A program made the position numbers and the translations under genes. 64,000 nucleotides of DNA from Martelella radicis (GTDB lineage Bacteria > Pseudomonadota > Alphaproteobacteria > Rhizobiales > Rhizobiaceae): positions 1 to 64,000 of the forward strand of contig NZ_JACIDZ010000007.1 of assembly GCF_014196625.1 (NCBI RefSeq). Reading direction: 5' to 3'. Position 1 is the first letter of the stretch, and each line of letters starts with the position of its first letter. A model generated the notes under the pieces. That model saw only the letters and a program-made list of their open reading frames with translations. It was not told the DNA's origin and ran no database searches. Below, one piece after another: positions 10,460-19,284 of the stretch.

Positions 10460-11755
10460 ATGTTCCGCTTCATCTTCTCCGATCTGAAAAGACTGTGGGC
10501 CGGATCCGTCGTCATCGTGCTTCTGATCGCCCTTGCCACCGCGCTCGGCGTCACCATCACGCTGCAGGAGCGGGCGCTGCGGCTCGGGTCTGCCCGGGCG
10601 TCGGAGAAATTCGACCTTGTCATCGGCGCGCCCGGCAGCGAGACGCAACTGGTGCTCTCCTCCGTCTTCCTGCAGCCTTCCGACCTGCCGCTGATGGATG
10701 GCGACCTTCTGCCCGAGCTCAACGCCGATCCGCGCGTTGCCTGGGCAGCGCCGATCGGCTTCGGCGATTCCTATGCCGGATACCCGATCGTCGGCACCAC
10801 CACGGCCCTCATCGAGGCAACCGTGCCGGGCTTTGCCGAGGGCGGGATCTTCGTCCACGAAGGCGACGCGGTGATCGGCTCGGCCGTTGATCTGGCCGTC
10901 GGGTCGGAAATCAAGCCGATGCACGGCGCGGCGGAGACCGGCGGACACACCCATACCGAGCTTGCCTATCACGTCACCGGCAAGGCCGAACCCACCGGAA
11001 CGCCGTGGGACCGGGCGATCCTCGTTCCGATCCAGGCGGTCTGGCATATCCACGGCCTCGGCGGTGATGACCTCCACGAAGAGGAAGCCGCGGACCACGA
11101 CGAAGCCAATCATGATCACGGCGCGGATGACCACGCCGACGACGAACATGACGAGCATCATCACGAAAGCGTTGAGGCCGCGGCGCCGATCAACGAGCAC
11201 TGGCAGCGCGGCGAAACGCCCGGCCTGCCGGCCATTCTGGTGAAGCCGAAATCGATCGCCGATGCCTACCGGTTGCGGCAGGACTACCGCGAGGCCGACG
11301 GCACGGTCGCGGTCTTCCCGGCCGAGGTTCTGACGCGCCTTTACGCCACGCTCGGCGATGCGCGGCAGGTGCTGACGGCAATCGCCATCGGCGCGCAGGT
11401 GCTGGTCGCAGCCGCCCTGATGCTGGTGACCGTCATCCACGTCTCCCAGCGACGGCGCGAGATCGGCGCGCTGAGAGCCTTCGGCGCACCGCGCGGCGCG
11501 GTCTTCGCTATTGTCTGGGTCGAACTGTTCTCGCTTGTCGGTCTCGGCATTGCCATCGGCTATGGCGCCGGCTTCATCGCGGCACGGATGATCTCGCAAT
11601 CGATCATGGCCGAGCGCGGCGTCAACATGCCCGTCGGCTTTGTCGGCTCCGATATCGCGAACGCCCTTGTGCTGCTGGTTGTCGCCGCCCTACTTGCCGC
11701 GCTCCCGGCCTTCCTCGCCTATCGCCAGCCGCCGGCCGCCGCTCTCAAGGGGTGA
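10460..11755 (+). CDS. FtsX/MacB-type ABC permease with a histidine-rich periplasmic loop
   Basis: A 431-residue permease with one membrane segment near residues 13-33 and three in the C-terminal third (about 305-327, 347-373, 400-420), the FtsX-fold layout. A large periplasmic domain lies between. Inside it, residues 206-235 contain nine histidines among many Asp and Glu residues (for example HDEANHDH and DEHHHE), with further His at 155, 163, 165, 196 and 198. This is a typical zinc/nickel/copper-binding stretch. With the preceding ATPase and exported DUF3299 protein it resembles the zinc-limitation systems zrg (Vibrio) and PA4063-PA4066. No separate histidine-rich binding protein (PA4063/ZrgA type) is present, so the loop may stand in for it. 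Confidence 0.85.
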   Translation: MFRFIFSDLKRLWAGSVVIVLLIALATALGVTITLQERALRLGSARASEKFDLVIGAPGSETQLVLSSVFLQPSDLPLMDGDLLPELNADPRVAWAAPIGFGDSYAGYPIVGTTTALIEATVPGFAEGGIFVHEGDAVIGSAVDLAVGSEIKPMHGAAETGGHTHTELAYHVTGKAEPTGTPWDRAILVPIQAVWHIHGLGGDDLHEEEAADHDEANHDHGADDHADDEHDEHHHESVEAAAPINEHWQRGETPGLPAILVKPKSIADAYRLRQDYREADGTVAVFPAEVLTRLYATLGDARQVLTAIAIGAQVLVAAALMLVTVIHVSQRRREIGALRAFGAPRGAVFAIVWVELFSLVGLGIAIGYGAGFIAARMISQSIMAERGVNMPVGFVGSDIANALVLLVVAALLAALPAFLAYRQPPAAALKG

Positions 11756-11768
11756 GACGCGGACAGGG

Positions 11769-11824
11769 CCTGAGGGCGCCGGCAACCCCTCAGGCTTGAC
11801 ACCCCTGGCAATGCGGAACATTTT
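11769..11824 (+). promoter_or_regulatory. Stem-loop followed by a candidate promoter for the AEC carrier gene
   Basis: CCTGAGGG (11769-11776) pairs with CCCTCAGG (11787-11794), closing the permease transcript, though no T-run follows. Overlapping its end is TTGACA (11796-11801), then 17 bases, then CATTTT (11819-11824), a good -35 with a moderate -10 that could drive the next gene. Confidence 0.4.
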
Positions 11825-11881
11825 CGCCGGAGCGGCGCTCCTGCTTCCTCCCGCCCGGCCGCTTCCTCGCGAAAGCCTGTC

Positions 11882-12826
11882 ATGTATGAGATTTTCAACA
11901 ACGTCATCCCGATCTTCTCCCTGATCTTGATCGGCTGGGCGGCGGTTCGGCTGCGCTATATGAGCGCCGACAATGCCGGCGTGCTAACGAGCTTCGTCTT
12001 CAAGATCGGCCTGCCGCTTCTGCTCCTGCGCACGATTGCCAGCGCCGATTTTCACAATACCGGGCCGGTGAAGATCTGGATCGCCTATTTCGGCGGCGTC
12101 GCCGTCGCCTGGACGGCGGCGGCCCTGATCTCCCGGATCGTCTTTCACCGCGATCATGCCTCCGCCGTGATCATCGGCCTGTCGGGCACCTTTTCCAATA
12201 TCGCGCTTCTGGGGATACCGCTCGTCAGCCATGTTGCCGGCGATGCGGCGCTGGTGGCGCTGTCTCTGGTGCTCGCCATCCACATGCCGGTGATGATGGT
12301 GACCGCGACCGTGCTGGTGGAACGGGCGAAAGCCCATGAGGGCGGGGCAATCAGCAACCCGGCAAAGGTATTCGCCACGATCGGCTACAATCTCATCACC
12401 AGCCCGATTGTCATCGGCCTTGCGGCAGGCGCGCTGATGCATCTCTTCGCCATTCCGGTCGAGGGTCCCGTGGGCACGGTGATCAACATGCTCGCCAGCA
12501 TGGCTGCCCCGGTCGCGCTTGTCGCCATCGGCATGACGCTGACGCAATACAAGGTTGCCGGCAATGTCGGCCTGTTCTCGACGATTACCTTCATCAAGCT
12601 GGTGCTGATGCCGGGCACCGTGTTTCTCATCGCCACGGCGCTCGGCCTGTCGCACTCGACGATCGCCGGCATCGTCCTGACCGCCGCCGCCCCCTCCGGC
12701 GTCAACGCCTTCGTGCTCGCCAACCAGTTCGGCACCGGCAAGAATATCGCCGCCTCAACGATCACGCTGACGACGGCGCTCGGCGTTCTGACGGTCAGTT
12801 TCTGGGTTCTGCTGCTCGGCTATTGA
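11882..12826 (+). CDS. AEC (auxin efflux carrier) family transporter
   Basis: A 314-residue inner-membrane carrier with ten predicted hydrophobic segments in two five-helix halves. It has the family-typical N-terminus (NVIPIFSLILIGWAAVR) and a C-terminal half ending VSFWVLLLGY. The cross-over region shows SGTFSNIALLGIPL and the matching half TAAAPSGVNAFVLANQFG. Bacterial AEC proteins move organic acids such as malate or malonate. The substrate here cannot be read from sequence. It is monocistronic, with a possible promoter at 11796-11824. Confidence 0.88.
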   Translation: MYEIFNNVIPIFSLILIGWAAVRLRYMSADNAGVLTSFVFKIGLPLLLLRTIASADFHNTGPVKIWIAYFGGVAVAWTAAALISRIVFHRDHASAVIIGLSGTFSNIALLGIPLVSHVAGDAALVALSLVLAIHMPVMMVTATVLVERAKAHEGGAISNPAKVFATIGYNLITSPIVIGLAAGALMHLFAIPVEGPVGTVINMLASMAAPVALVAIGMTLTQYKVAGNVGLFSTITFIKLVLMPGTVFLIATALGLSHSTIAGIVLTAAAPSGVNAFVLANQFGTGKNIAASTITLTTALGVLTVSFWVLLLGY

Positions 12827-12835
12827 GCAAGAAAA

Positions 12836-12858
12836 AGGCGGGACCGAAAGCCCCGCCT
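12836..12858 (-). terminator. Rho-independent terminator of the cytochrome c gene
   Basis: GGCGGG (12837-12842) pairs with CCCGCC (12852-12857). On the minus strand the stem is followed directly by TTTTTC. It lies 12 bases past the cytochrome c stop codon and also separates it from the convergent AEC gene. Confidence 0.8.
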
Positions 12859-12869
12859 GCTGTTGCCGC

Positions 12870-13634
12870 TTACTGAGCCGGCTGTTCGCTCTCCGCGGAT
12901 CCGGGCGGCGTCGCCTCGGCGCCGGGAGCGGGCTCGGCCGTCGTGTTCTCTGTGTTCGCAGGGCCGGCATCGGCAGCACCAGAAGCGTCATCCGTTGCCG
13001 CAGGCGCAGCCTCGCCGCCTTCGGCAGGCGCGGCCGCTTCACCCGAGCCTTCGCCTGTTGCCGAACCGGCATCCGCCGTTTCATCCGACGGCGGCTCTGG
13101 GAACGGCACGGGATTGTTCGACATCGTGGAGAGATAGGCGATCAGGTCAGCACGGTCCTGATCGTCGGACAGGCCCGCAAAGCCCATCGCCGTTCCAGGC
13201 ACGTCCTTCTTCGGCGCCTTGATGAAGACGTCAAGATTCTCGTAGGTCCAGAGCTTCTCGCCGCCGTTGGAGAAGTCCTTCATCGCGGCAGAATAGGAAA
13301 AGCCTTCGTGGCTGGCGATCGGACGGTTCACGATATCCCAGAGATTCGGACCAACCTTGTTGGGCCCGCCCTCGGTATCGGTGTGACAGGCCTGACAGCG
13401 TTTGAAGACGCGCTCGCCGGCATCCGGGGTGGCGCTTGCCAGAAGCACGGAGATCGGCGTCTCCTCGACCTTGGCCGGAGCGCCGCTCGCATCCGTCTCG
13501 GGCACTGCAATCACATAGCCCTCTTTTTCCGGCGGTCGCGGATCGAAAATCGCCTCGGACACGAAAGACACCGTCATCAGGACGAAGATCGTCCCCAACA
13601 GGGCCGCCAGGACCATATTGAGATTGAATTTCAT
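12870..13634 (-). CDS. cycM: Membrane-anchored cytochrome c (CycM/c552 type) with a long Ala/Pro/Glu tail
   Basis: A 254-residue c-type cytochrome. One N-terminal membrane segment (about residues 6-27) anchors it in the inner membrane. The single haem site is CQACH, and the axial methionine is probably in GTAMGFAG. It resembles CycM, which carries electrons from the bc1 complex to aa3 oxidase in rhizobia. The last 70 residues form a low-complexity A/E/P/G/S tail that ordinary CycM proteins lack. I chose the ATG at 13634 (protein MKFNLNM) because it has GGGGAG upstream. It is divergent from kdsB, an arrangement common in Rhizobiales. Confidence 0.88.
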   Translation of the reverse strand: MKFNLNMVLAALLGTIFVLMTVSFVSEAIFDPRPPEKEGYVIAVPETDASGAPAKVEETPISVLLASATPDAGERVFKRCQACHTDTEGGPNKVGPNLWDIVNRPIASHEGFSYSAAMKDFSNGGEKLWTYENLDVFIKAPKKDVPGTAMGFAGLSDDQDRADLIAYLSTMSNNPVPFPEPPSDETADAGSATGEGSGEAAAPAEGGEAAPAATDDASGAADAGPANTENTTAEPAPGAEATPPGSAESEQPAQ

Positions 13635-13791
13635 TGCGTTGCAGCTCCCCTTCACCCGGCCTCTCTACCGGATCACCTTGCAATCTTGAAGAACCTATGT
13701 CTTTTGGTGCCGCGATGCAACGCTGCATCGGCACATGAACCCGCTCCTCCAATCTGTGAGTGGCAAATAAACGAAGAGCTTGCAAGTGGCG

Positions 13792-14547
13792 ATGAACAAA
13801 ACCGACGAAACGATCGTCCTTATCCCGGCTCGCATGGCTTCAACCCGCCTGCCCGGCAAACCGCTGGCCGAGATCGACGGCAAGCCGATGATCATCCACG
13901 TCGCCGACCGCGCCCGCGAATCGGGCATGGGGCGTGTTGTCATCGCCGTCGATGACGATGCCGTCTACGAGGCCGTGGAAAAGGCCGGCTACGAGGTCGT
14001 CATGACCGGCCGCCAGCACCAGTCGGGTTCCGACCGGATTTTCGAGGCGCTGAAGAAGGTCGATCCGGACAAGACGGCAAAGACCGTAATCAATGTCCAG
14101 GGCGACCTGCCGACGCTCGATCCGGCGACGATCCAGGCCTCGCTCCGGCCGCTTGAAAACCCCGATGTCGATATCGCGACGCTTGCGGTGGAAATCACCG
14201 ATGACTACGAAAAAACCGCCCCGCAGGTGGTCAAGGTCGTCGGCGCGCCGATCGGCGCCTACCGGCTGCGCGCGCTCTATTTCACCCGCGCCACCGCCCC
14301 CTGGGGCGAGGGGCCGCTCTATCACCATATAGGGCTCTACACCTATCGCCGCTCCGCGCTCGAGCGTTTCGTCTCGCTGCCGCGCTCCTTCCTCGAGGAG
14401 CGGGAGAAGCTCGAACAGCTGCGCGCGCTCGAGCACGGCATGCGCATCGACGTCGAGATCGTGAAGGCAATGCCGCTCGGCGTCGACACGCCGGAGGACC
14501 TCGAAAAGGCGCGTCGCATTCTTGAAGGCAAGGGAGGCGCATCATGA
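13792..14547 (+). CDS. kdsB: 3-deoxy-manno-octulosonate cytidylyltransferase (CMP-KDO synthetase)
   Basis: A 251-residue nucleotidyltransferase that activates KDO with CTP for lipid A/LPS core assembly in the cytoplasm. The N-terminal signature [14 protein letters not shown] is intact, as are the magnesium-site region VINVQGDLP and [16 protein letters not shown]. The chosen ATG has no strong ribosome site. An in-frame GTG at 13786 and TTG at 13780 lie just upstream. Its last four bases overlap the pheA start (ATGA), so the two genes are translationally coupled. Confidence 0.95.
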   Translation: MNKTDETIVLIPARMASTRLPGKPLAEIDGKPMIIHVADRARESGMGRVVIAVDDDAVYEAVEKAGYEVVMTGRQHQSGSDRIFEALKKVDPDKTAKTVINVQGDLPTLDPATIQASLRPLENPDVDIATLAVEITDDYEKTAPQVVKVVGAPIGAYRLRALYFTRATAPWGEGPLYHHIGLYTYRRSALERFVSLPRSFLEEREKLEQLRALEHGMRIDVEIVKAMPLGVDTPEDLEKARRILEGKGGAS

Positions 14548-15419
14548 TCATGAAGACCAACCGCATCTCGTTCCAGGGCGAGTTCGGCGCCAATTCCGAC
14601 ATGGCCTGCCGCGACATGTATCCCGATATGGAGCCGCTGCCCTGCAAGACCTTCGAGGACGCCTTTCTCGCGGTTGAAAACGGTGATGCGGATCTGGCGA
14701 TGATCCCGATCGAGAACACGCTCGCCGGTCGCGTCGCCGACATCCATTACCAGTTGCCCGACTCGCGGCTTTCGATCGTCGGCGAATATTTCATGCCGAT
14801 CCGCTTCCAGCTGATGGCGCTTCCGGGCGTCTCGCTTGACGAGATCCGGACCGTGCACAGCCATATCCACGCGCTCGGCCAGTGCCGCAAGATCATCCGC
14901 CGCAACAAGTGGAACCCGGTGATTGCCGGCGACACGGCGGGGGCGGCAATGCTGGTGCAGGAGAAGGGCGACCGCACGATGGCGGCGCTTGCGCCGCGCC
15001 TTGCAGCCACGCTCTACGGTCTCGATATCCTGGCCGAGAATGTCGAGGATTCCGACAGCAACATCACCCGCTTCGTCATTCTCTCCGACAAGGAAAAACG
15101 CGCCGAACGCGACGGAACCGACAAGACCATCGTCACCACATTCGTCTTCAATGTCCGCAACATTCCGGCAGCGCTCTACAAGGCCATGGGCGGCTTCGCC
15201 ACCAACGGCGTCAACATGACCAAGCTCGAGAGCTACCAGATCGGCGGCAAGTTCGTCGCCACGCAGTTCTATGCCGACATCGAGGGCCATCCCGACGATC
15301 CGCCGGTGGCCCGGGCGCTGGAGGAGCTGGAATTCTTCTCCGAGAAGGTCCGCATTCTTGGCGTCTATGAAGGCCACCCCATGCGCCGGCATCTGCAGGC
15401 CATGCTGGAAGAAGAATAA
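14544..15419 (+). CDS. pheA: Prephenate dehydratase with C-terminal ACT domain
   Basis: A 291-residue monofunctional enzyme that converts prephenate to phenylpyruvate in phenylalanine synthesis. The catalytic domain spans about residues 1-190, with [12 protein letters not shown] and [12 protein letters not shown] (the TRF motif). The ACT domain follows, with KLESYQIGG as the equivalent of the ESRP motif that binds phenylalanine for feedback inhibition. No chorismate mutase domain is fused, as usual in alphaproteobacteria. It overlaps kdsB by four bases, and the cytochrome c/kdsB/pheA order is conserved in rhizobia. Confidence 0.95.
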   Translation: MIMKTNRISFQGEFGANSDMACRDMYPDMEPLPCKTFEDAFLAVENGDADLAMIPIENTLAGRVADIHYQLPDSRLSIVGEYFMPIRFQLMALPGVSLDEIRTVHSHIHALGQCRKIIRRNKWNPVIAGDTAGAAMLVQEKGDRTMAALAPRLAATLYGLDILAENVEDSDSNITRFVILSDKEKRAERDGTDKTIVTTFVFNVRNIPAALYKAMGGFATNGVNMTKLESYQIGGKFVATQFYADIEGHPDDPPVARALEELEFFSEKVRILGVYEGHPMRRHLQAMLEEE

Positions 15420-15490
15420 AGGTGCTAACTTTCCGCCGGTCTTTTTCCGGAAAGTGAAACCTTATCTTTCAAAACGCATTGATGGCATTT

Positions 15491-15516
15491 CTCCCGAGGC
15501 CTAAACGCTTCGGGAG
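15491..15516 (+). other. Stem-loop downstream of pheA
   Basis: CTCCCGA (15491-15497) pairs with TCGGGAG (15510-15516). There is no T-run, so it is a weak terminator or part of the leader of the next gene. Confidence 0.4.
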
Positions 15517-15568
15517 GCGCTTCGGCATGTCCCTCCGCATGCTTGCCACAACAGATTGAGAGACTATC

Positions 15569-16567
15569 ATGAACAAGAACAAGCTTGTGGTCGTCGGCGT
15601 CGGCCATGTCGGCTCCTATGTGCTGGCAGACGCGATGAAGACGGGCCTCTTCGCCGAGATCGGCCTGATCGACATCCGCGAAAACGTCGCCTTCGGCGAA
15701 GCGCTCGACCAGGCGCAGGCGACCGCGCTGACCTACATGAACAATGTCGACGTGACGTCCGGCGGCTACGAGCAATGCGCGGATGCCGATGTGATCGTCA
15801 TTGCCGCCGGGCCGAGCGTCATACCCGATCCAGACAACCCGACGGGCGAGCCGGACCGCACGCTGCTGACGAAGACAAATTGCGCAGTCATCCGCGAGGT
15901 CATGGCCGGCATCGTCCGCCATACGACCGAAGCCATTGTCATCCTGATCACCAACCCGCTCGACACCATGGTCTACATCGCCGAAAACGAATTCGGCTAT
16001 CCGGAAGGCCGCGTGTTCGGCACCGGCACCATGCTCGATTCCGCCCGACTTCGGAAGCTGATCGCCGATACATATGACGTCGATCCGAAATCGGTTTCCG
16101 GCTACATGATGGGCGAGCACGGCAGCACCGCCTTTCCGGTCTTAAGCCATCTGACCGTCGGCGGGCTTCCCTTCGGCGAGATCGACCGCTATCTCGCCGC
16201 GAAAGAGGACATCCGCAACCCCGACACCGTGAAGACCCGGATCGTCTCTTCCGCCTATGAAGTGCTGAACGGCAAGGGCTGGACGAACGCAGGCGTGGCG
16301 CAGGCGGCGATCACCATGGCCAAGGCCGTACTGCTCGACGAGCGCAGCATCTATCCGGCCTCGACGACGCTTCGCGGCGAATACGGCTTTGACGGCGACG
16401 TGGCGCTTTCCATGCCCTGCGTCATCGGTCGCGAGGGCATTCTTGCCAAGCTGCCGGTCGACCTCAATGCATGGGAAAAGCAGAAGCTTGCCGATTCCGC
16501 AGCCTTTATCAAGGCGGCCATGCGGGACGCCGGGACCGGTCCTGAAACGCCCAATAAGGCGGCATAG
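15569..16567 (+). CDS. L-2-hydroxyacid dehydrogenase of the lactate/malate dehydrogenase family
   Basis: A 332-residue NAD-dependent dehydrogenase. The Rossmann motif is VVVGVGHVGS at about residues 6-15. Catalytic and binding residues of the family are visible: Asn in ITNPLD, Arg in LDSARLR, and the catalytic His in GEHGSTAFP. The substrate loop is longer than in ordinary lactate or malate dehydrogenase and contains DNPTGEPDR, which resembles L-2-hydroxyisocaproate dehydrogenase. I therefore expect a 2-oxo acid bulkier than pyruvate, but the exact substrate is open. It stands alone with a terminator shared with the convergent VOC gene. Confidence 0.82.
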   Translation: MNKNKLVVVGVGHVGSYVLADAMKTGLFAEIGLIDIRENVAFGEALDQAQATALTYMNNVDVTSGGYEQCADADVIVIAAGPSVIPDPDNPTGEPDRTLLTKTNCAVIREVMAGIVRHTTEAIVILITNPLDTMVYIAENEFGYPEGRVFGTGTMLDSARLRKLIADTYDVDPKSVSGYMMGEHGSTAFPVLSHLTVGGLPFGEIDRYLAAKEDIRNPDTVKTRIVSSAYEVLNGKGWTNAGVAQAAITMAKAVLLDERSIYPASTTLRGEYGFDGDVALSMPCVIGREGILAKLPVDLNAWEKQKLADSAAFIKAAMRDAGTGPETPNKAA

Positions 16568-16600
16568 AAAAGCCGCCGGCAGTTCAGCGCTGCCGGCGAC
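16568..16600. terminator. Terminator between dehydrogenase and VOC genes
   Basis: A perfect 9-bp stem CGCCGGCAG (16574-16582) with CTGCCGGCG (16590-16598) and a 7-base loop. On the minus strand it is followed by GCTTTTCT, so it serves the VOC transcript best. Confidence 0.7.
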
Positions 16601-16621
16601 TTCCGTCTTTGGCGGACGCGC

Positions 16622-16990
16622 TTACTTGTCCGGCTCGCACACGCGGATGCGATGGCCGTCGAGGTCGGCGATCACGAAGGTCGGGCCGAAATCGGCGGTG
16701 ACCAGTTCCTGCAGGATCGTGTAGCCCTCGTCTTTCGCGCGCTCGAAAAAGGCCGCCACGCCGCCCGGCTCCGGGGTCATGAAGCCGATTTCCATGGCGC
16801 CGGGACCGCCTTCGGCGTCAGGTTTCGCCGTGGATTTGCGCCACAGGCCCAGCATCAGGCCATTCGGCATATGGAATGCGGTGAAGCCCGGCGACAGCGC
16901 ACTTGGCTTTTGCCCGAGAAGGCGTTCGTAGAAGGCGCCGCTCTTTTCGGTATCCTCGACATAGAGCACGACAAGATTGATGGCCGACAT
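16622..16990 (-). CDS. VOC (glyoxalase/bleomycin resistance) superfamily protein
   Basis: A 122-residue single VOC domain with the paired beta-alpha-beta-beta-beta modules: INLVVLYVEDTEKSGAFYERLLG at the N-terminus and TFVIADLDGHRIRVCEP at the C-terminus. VOC proteins are metal-dependent lyases, dioxygenases or binding proteins. The substrate is not predictable. The ATG at 16990 has GGAGACC upstream. It lies 67 bases downstream of the WYL-domain regulator gene on the same strand, a frequent pairing that suggests the regulator controls it. Confidence 0.85.
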   Translation of the reverse strand: MSAINLVVLYVEDTEKSGAFYERLLGQKPSALSPGFTAFHMPNGLMLGLWRKSTAKPDAEGGPGAMEIGFMTPEPGGVAAFFERAKDEGYTILQELVTADFGPTFVIADLDGHRIRVCEPDK

Positions 16991-17057
16991 GATGGTCTCC
17001 GTTTCGTGTTTCGACGAAAGAGACCCTAAGCGGCGGCGCTGACAGTTTCCGTCAGCA

Positions 17058-17744
17058 TCATGCGCCCGGCAACTGCCTGCGCCACTCGGCAAGAAGAACC
17101 GGCCTTCGTCGCGGATAGCGCCGTCCGGCTTCGTGCAGGGCCGCGATCCGGTCGGTGCGGAAATGCCGGAAATCCTGTCGCATCTCGCACCAGGCAACGA
17201 CGATGCGCACCCGTTCGAAATAGGCGAGGCCGATCGGCCAGATGACGCGCGTAGTCACCTGATCCCGCTCATCGCGGTAGTCGATCTCAAGCACTTTCTC
17301 GGCGCGGATCGCGCTTCTGAGCGCGGCGATATCGGCCGTTTCCGCGGCCACGGCGCGCGGGCCGACAATCAGCGCCGTCTCGTCGATCGTCTCGGAAAGC
17401 GACTGCGGAAGAACGGCTGCGATCTTTGCGAGCGCCTGGCTGGCGGCAGAGGACAGTTTCGGATCGCTGACCTTTTCCACCCAGCGGCTGCCGAGCACCA
17501 GCGCTTCGATCTCCTCTTGCGAGAACATCATTGGCGGCAGCAGGAAGCCGGGCCTCAGCACATAGCCGACGCCTGCCTCGCCCTCGATTGCCGCCCCTTG
17601 CGCCCTCAGGCTGGCGATGTCGCGGTAAAGCGTCCTCAGGCTGACGCCGAGCTCGCGCGCCAGCTCATCGCCTGAAACCGGGTAGCGTCTGGTTCTGAGC
17701 GCCTGCAAAAGCGCCAGCAGCCGCTCGGAGCGCGAGCCTGCCAC
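17058..17744 (-). CDS. YafY-type transcriptional regulator (HTH plus WYL domain)
   Basis: A 228-residue regulator. An HTH_11/DeoR-like winged helix occupies residues about 5-60 (recognition part LARELGVSLRTLYRDIASL). A WYL domain follows at about 145-205, though the literal W-Y-L triad is not obvious by eye. WYL domains sense nucleic-acid or nucleotide-like ligands. The gene starts 3 bases after the nudC stop and is followed by the VOC gene, so HIT-nudC-regulator-VOC may form one transcript. Its target is unknown. Confidence 0.83.
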   Translation of the reverse strand: MAGSRSERLLALLQALRTRRYPVSGDELARELGVSLRTLYRDIASLRAQGAAIEGEAGVGYVLRPGFLLPPMMFSQEEIEALVLGSRWVEKVSDPKLSSAASQALAKIAAVLPQSLSETIDETALIVGPRAVAAETADIAALRSAIRAEKVLEIDYRDERDQVTTRVIWPIGLAYFERVRIVVAWCEMRQDFRHFRTDRIAALHEAGRRYPRRRPVLLAEWRRQLPGA

Positions 17745-17747
17745 GGC

Positions 17748-18701
17748 TCAAGGCCAGTCGAGGAAATCACGCATCAGCCGGAAGGCGATCGCGCCTTCGG
17801 GCGGCGCGTTTATGCCGCCTTCGTGTCGTCCCTCGACGACCGCTTCAAGTTCCTCGCGGGAGAACCAGCGGCAATCCTCAAGCTCCTCGTCATCCCGGTT
17901 GACGTCGAATGTCTCGGCCTTGGCGTAGCAGGCGAGCATCAGCGAATAGGGCATCGGCCAGGGCTGGGAGGCATGGTAGCGCACAGCCCCGATGCGTACG
18001 GATGATTCCTCGAGCGTTTCCCGCCGCACGGCATCTTCCACCGTCTCGCCCGGCTCGAGAAAGCCGGCGAGGCACGAATAGCGGCCTTGCGGAAAATTCG
18101 GGTTGCGCCCGAGAAGCACCCGGTCGCGCTTCTCGTCGACGATGAGCATGATCACCACCGGGTCGGTGCGCGGAAACATCATGTGGCCGCAGGCCGTGCA
18201 CTGGCGGCGGAAGCCGCCGGCGGCCCCTTCCGCCTTCGCGCCGCAACGCCCGCAGAAGCGATGGTTGCGGGCCCAGACATTGAGGCTCGTGGCAAGCGCG
18301 AAAGCGCCTTGCGTCTCCTCGTCGAAGAGCCCCTCGGAATAGACCGCCCGGGCGCTCGTCGCCTTCAGGTGCGCGGGCAGGGCTTCCGGATCCAGCCCGA
18401 CTTCGATCGACAGCAGCGGCACGCCATGGGCGTCATGGCCAAGAAGCACGGCGCTTTCCCGGTCCGGCGAGAGCTCGAGGATCTCGTAGCGGGCAAAATA
18501 GGGATCGAGCACCTGGCGCTCGTGCTTGACGATCGGCCTGCCGCCGGCAAAGGCGATGAAGCGGGCGCCCGGCGTGCGGGCCGCAGTGATGAGGCTGTCA
18601 TCCGCCCGATGCTCGGAATCGCGGATGATCCGGCAACCGGCAAAGGCCGTCAGCGCGCTCGGGTCGTCATGCGGACCCGCCTTTTCGAAAATGGACCTCA
18701 T
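17748..18701 (-). CDS. nudC: NAD(+) diphosphatase (NudC type) Nudix hydrolase
   Basis: A 317-residue enzyme that cleaves NADH/NAD, and 5'-NAD caps of RNA, into NMN and AMP. A zinc ribbon shows two Cys pairs (CGRCGAK and CTACGH) at about residues 150-171. The Nudix box is GFLEPGETVEDAVRRETLEE with all acidic ligands. The NudC-specific motif SQPWPMPYS follows. It overlaps the upstream HIT gene by 4 bases (ATGA) and is probably co-transcribed with it. Confidence 0.93.
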   Translation of the reverse strand: MRSIFEKAGPHDDPSALTAFAGCRIIRDSEHRADDSLITAARTPGARFIAFAGGRPIVKHERQVLDPYFARYEILELSPDRESAVLLGHDAHGVPLLSIEVGLDPEALPAHLKATSARAVYSEGLFDEETQGAFALATSLNVWARNHRFCGRCGAKAEGAAGGFRRQCTACGHMMFPRTDPVVIMLIVDEKRDRVLLGRNPNFPQGRYSCLAGFLEPGETVEDAVRRETLEESSVRIGAVRYHASQPWPMPYSLMLACYAKAETFDVNRDDEELEDCRWFSREELEAVVEGRHEGGINAPPEGAIAFRLMRDFLDWP

Positions 18702-19126
18702 GACCGGGCCATCGCCTCCGTGATCTTGTGTGCCAGTGCCGCCATCTCATCCTCGCTGAAGGGTTCCGCCGTGCCATGGCCCCAGACCGGGCCCGGCCAG
18801 TTGGTATCGCCCTCGAAACGGGCGATAACGTGGACATGGAGCTGGCGCACCATATTGCCGATGGCGGCGATGTTGATCTTGTCGGCGCCGGTGGCCTCTT
18901 TCAGCGCCCTTGCGACCTCGTTGATCTCGAAGGTCAGCATGGTCTGGTCAAGCGGCGCCAGTTCGAAAACTTCGCTGACATCGGGGCGCTGCGGCACTAG
19001 CAGAAGCCAGGGCCAGCGCTTGTCGCGCATCAGCCGGAGCTCGGACAGCCCCAGAGTGGCAATCAGCGCGCTGTCCCGCTGCAAACGTTCATCGAGCGTG
19101 AATCCCTGCATGTCGTCCCTGTTCAT
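18698..19126 (-). CDS. HIT domain protein (histidine triad nucleotide hydrolase)
   Basis: A 142-residue HIT-family protein. The active-site triad appears as QLHVHVIARFE, and FDRDxxWPGP-like sequence follows (DTNWPGPVWG), typical of the rhizobial HIT branch. Such proteins hydrolyse AMP-lysine or dinucleoside polyphosphates. The four-base overlap with nudC places two nucleotide-cleaving enzymes in one operon. Exact substrate unknown. Confidence 0.9.
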   Translation of the reverse strand: MNRDDMQGFTLDERLQRDSALIATLGLSELRLMRDKRWPWLLLVPQRPDVSEVFELAPLDQTMLTFEINEVARALKEATGADKINIAAIGNMVRQLHVHVIARFEGDTNWPGPVWGHGTAEPFSEDEMAALAHKITEAMARS

Positions 19127-19250
19127 TCCTGACCCGGACCGGTTCCGGTTTTCATCCTATCCAGACATGTCTATCAAATGGACGCAAGGCAACAACCGCA
19201 AAACAGCCTGGGGCAAGCAAGGCTTCGGCAAAGTTTTTTCCGCGCGCTGC

Positions 19251-19279
19251 TTGCATTCAAACGGCAAATTGACGATATG
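19251..19279 (+). promoter_or_regulatory. Promoter of the SRP RNA gene
   Basis: TTGCAT (19251-19256), a 17-base spacer, then GATATG (19274-19279). A start 6-8 bases further would be at about 19285, the 5' end of the predicted SRP RNA. Confidence 0.55.
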
Positions 19280-19284
19280 TGCGG

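Noticed and set aside
9296-11599. A 767-codon minus-strand frame opposite the DUF3299/ABC genes
   Set aside because: It is an antisense shadow of three well-supported genes, rich in Arg/Gly/Asp with no domain pattern.
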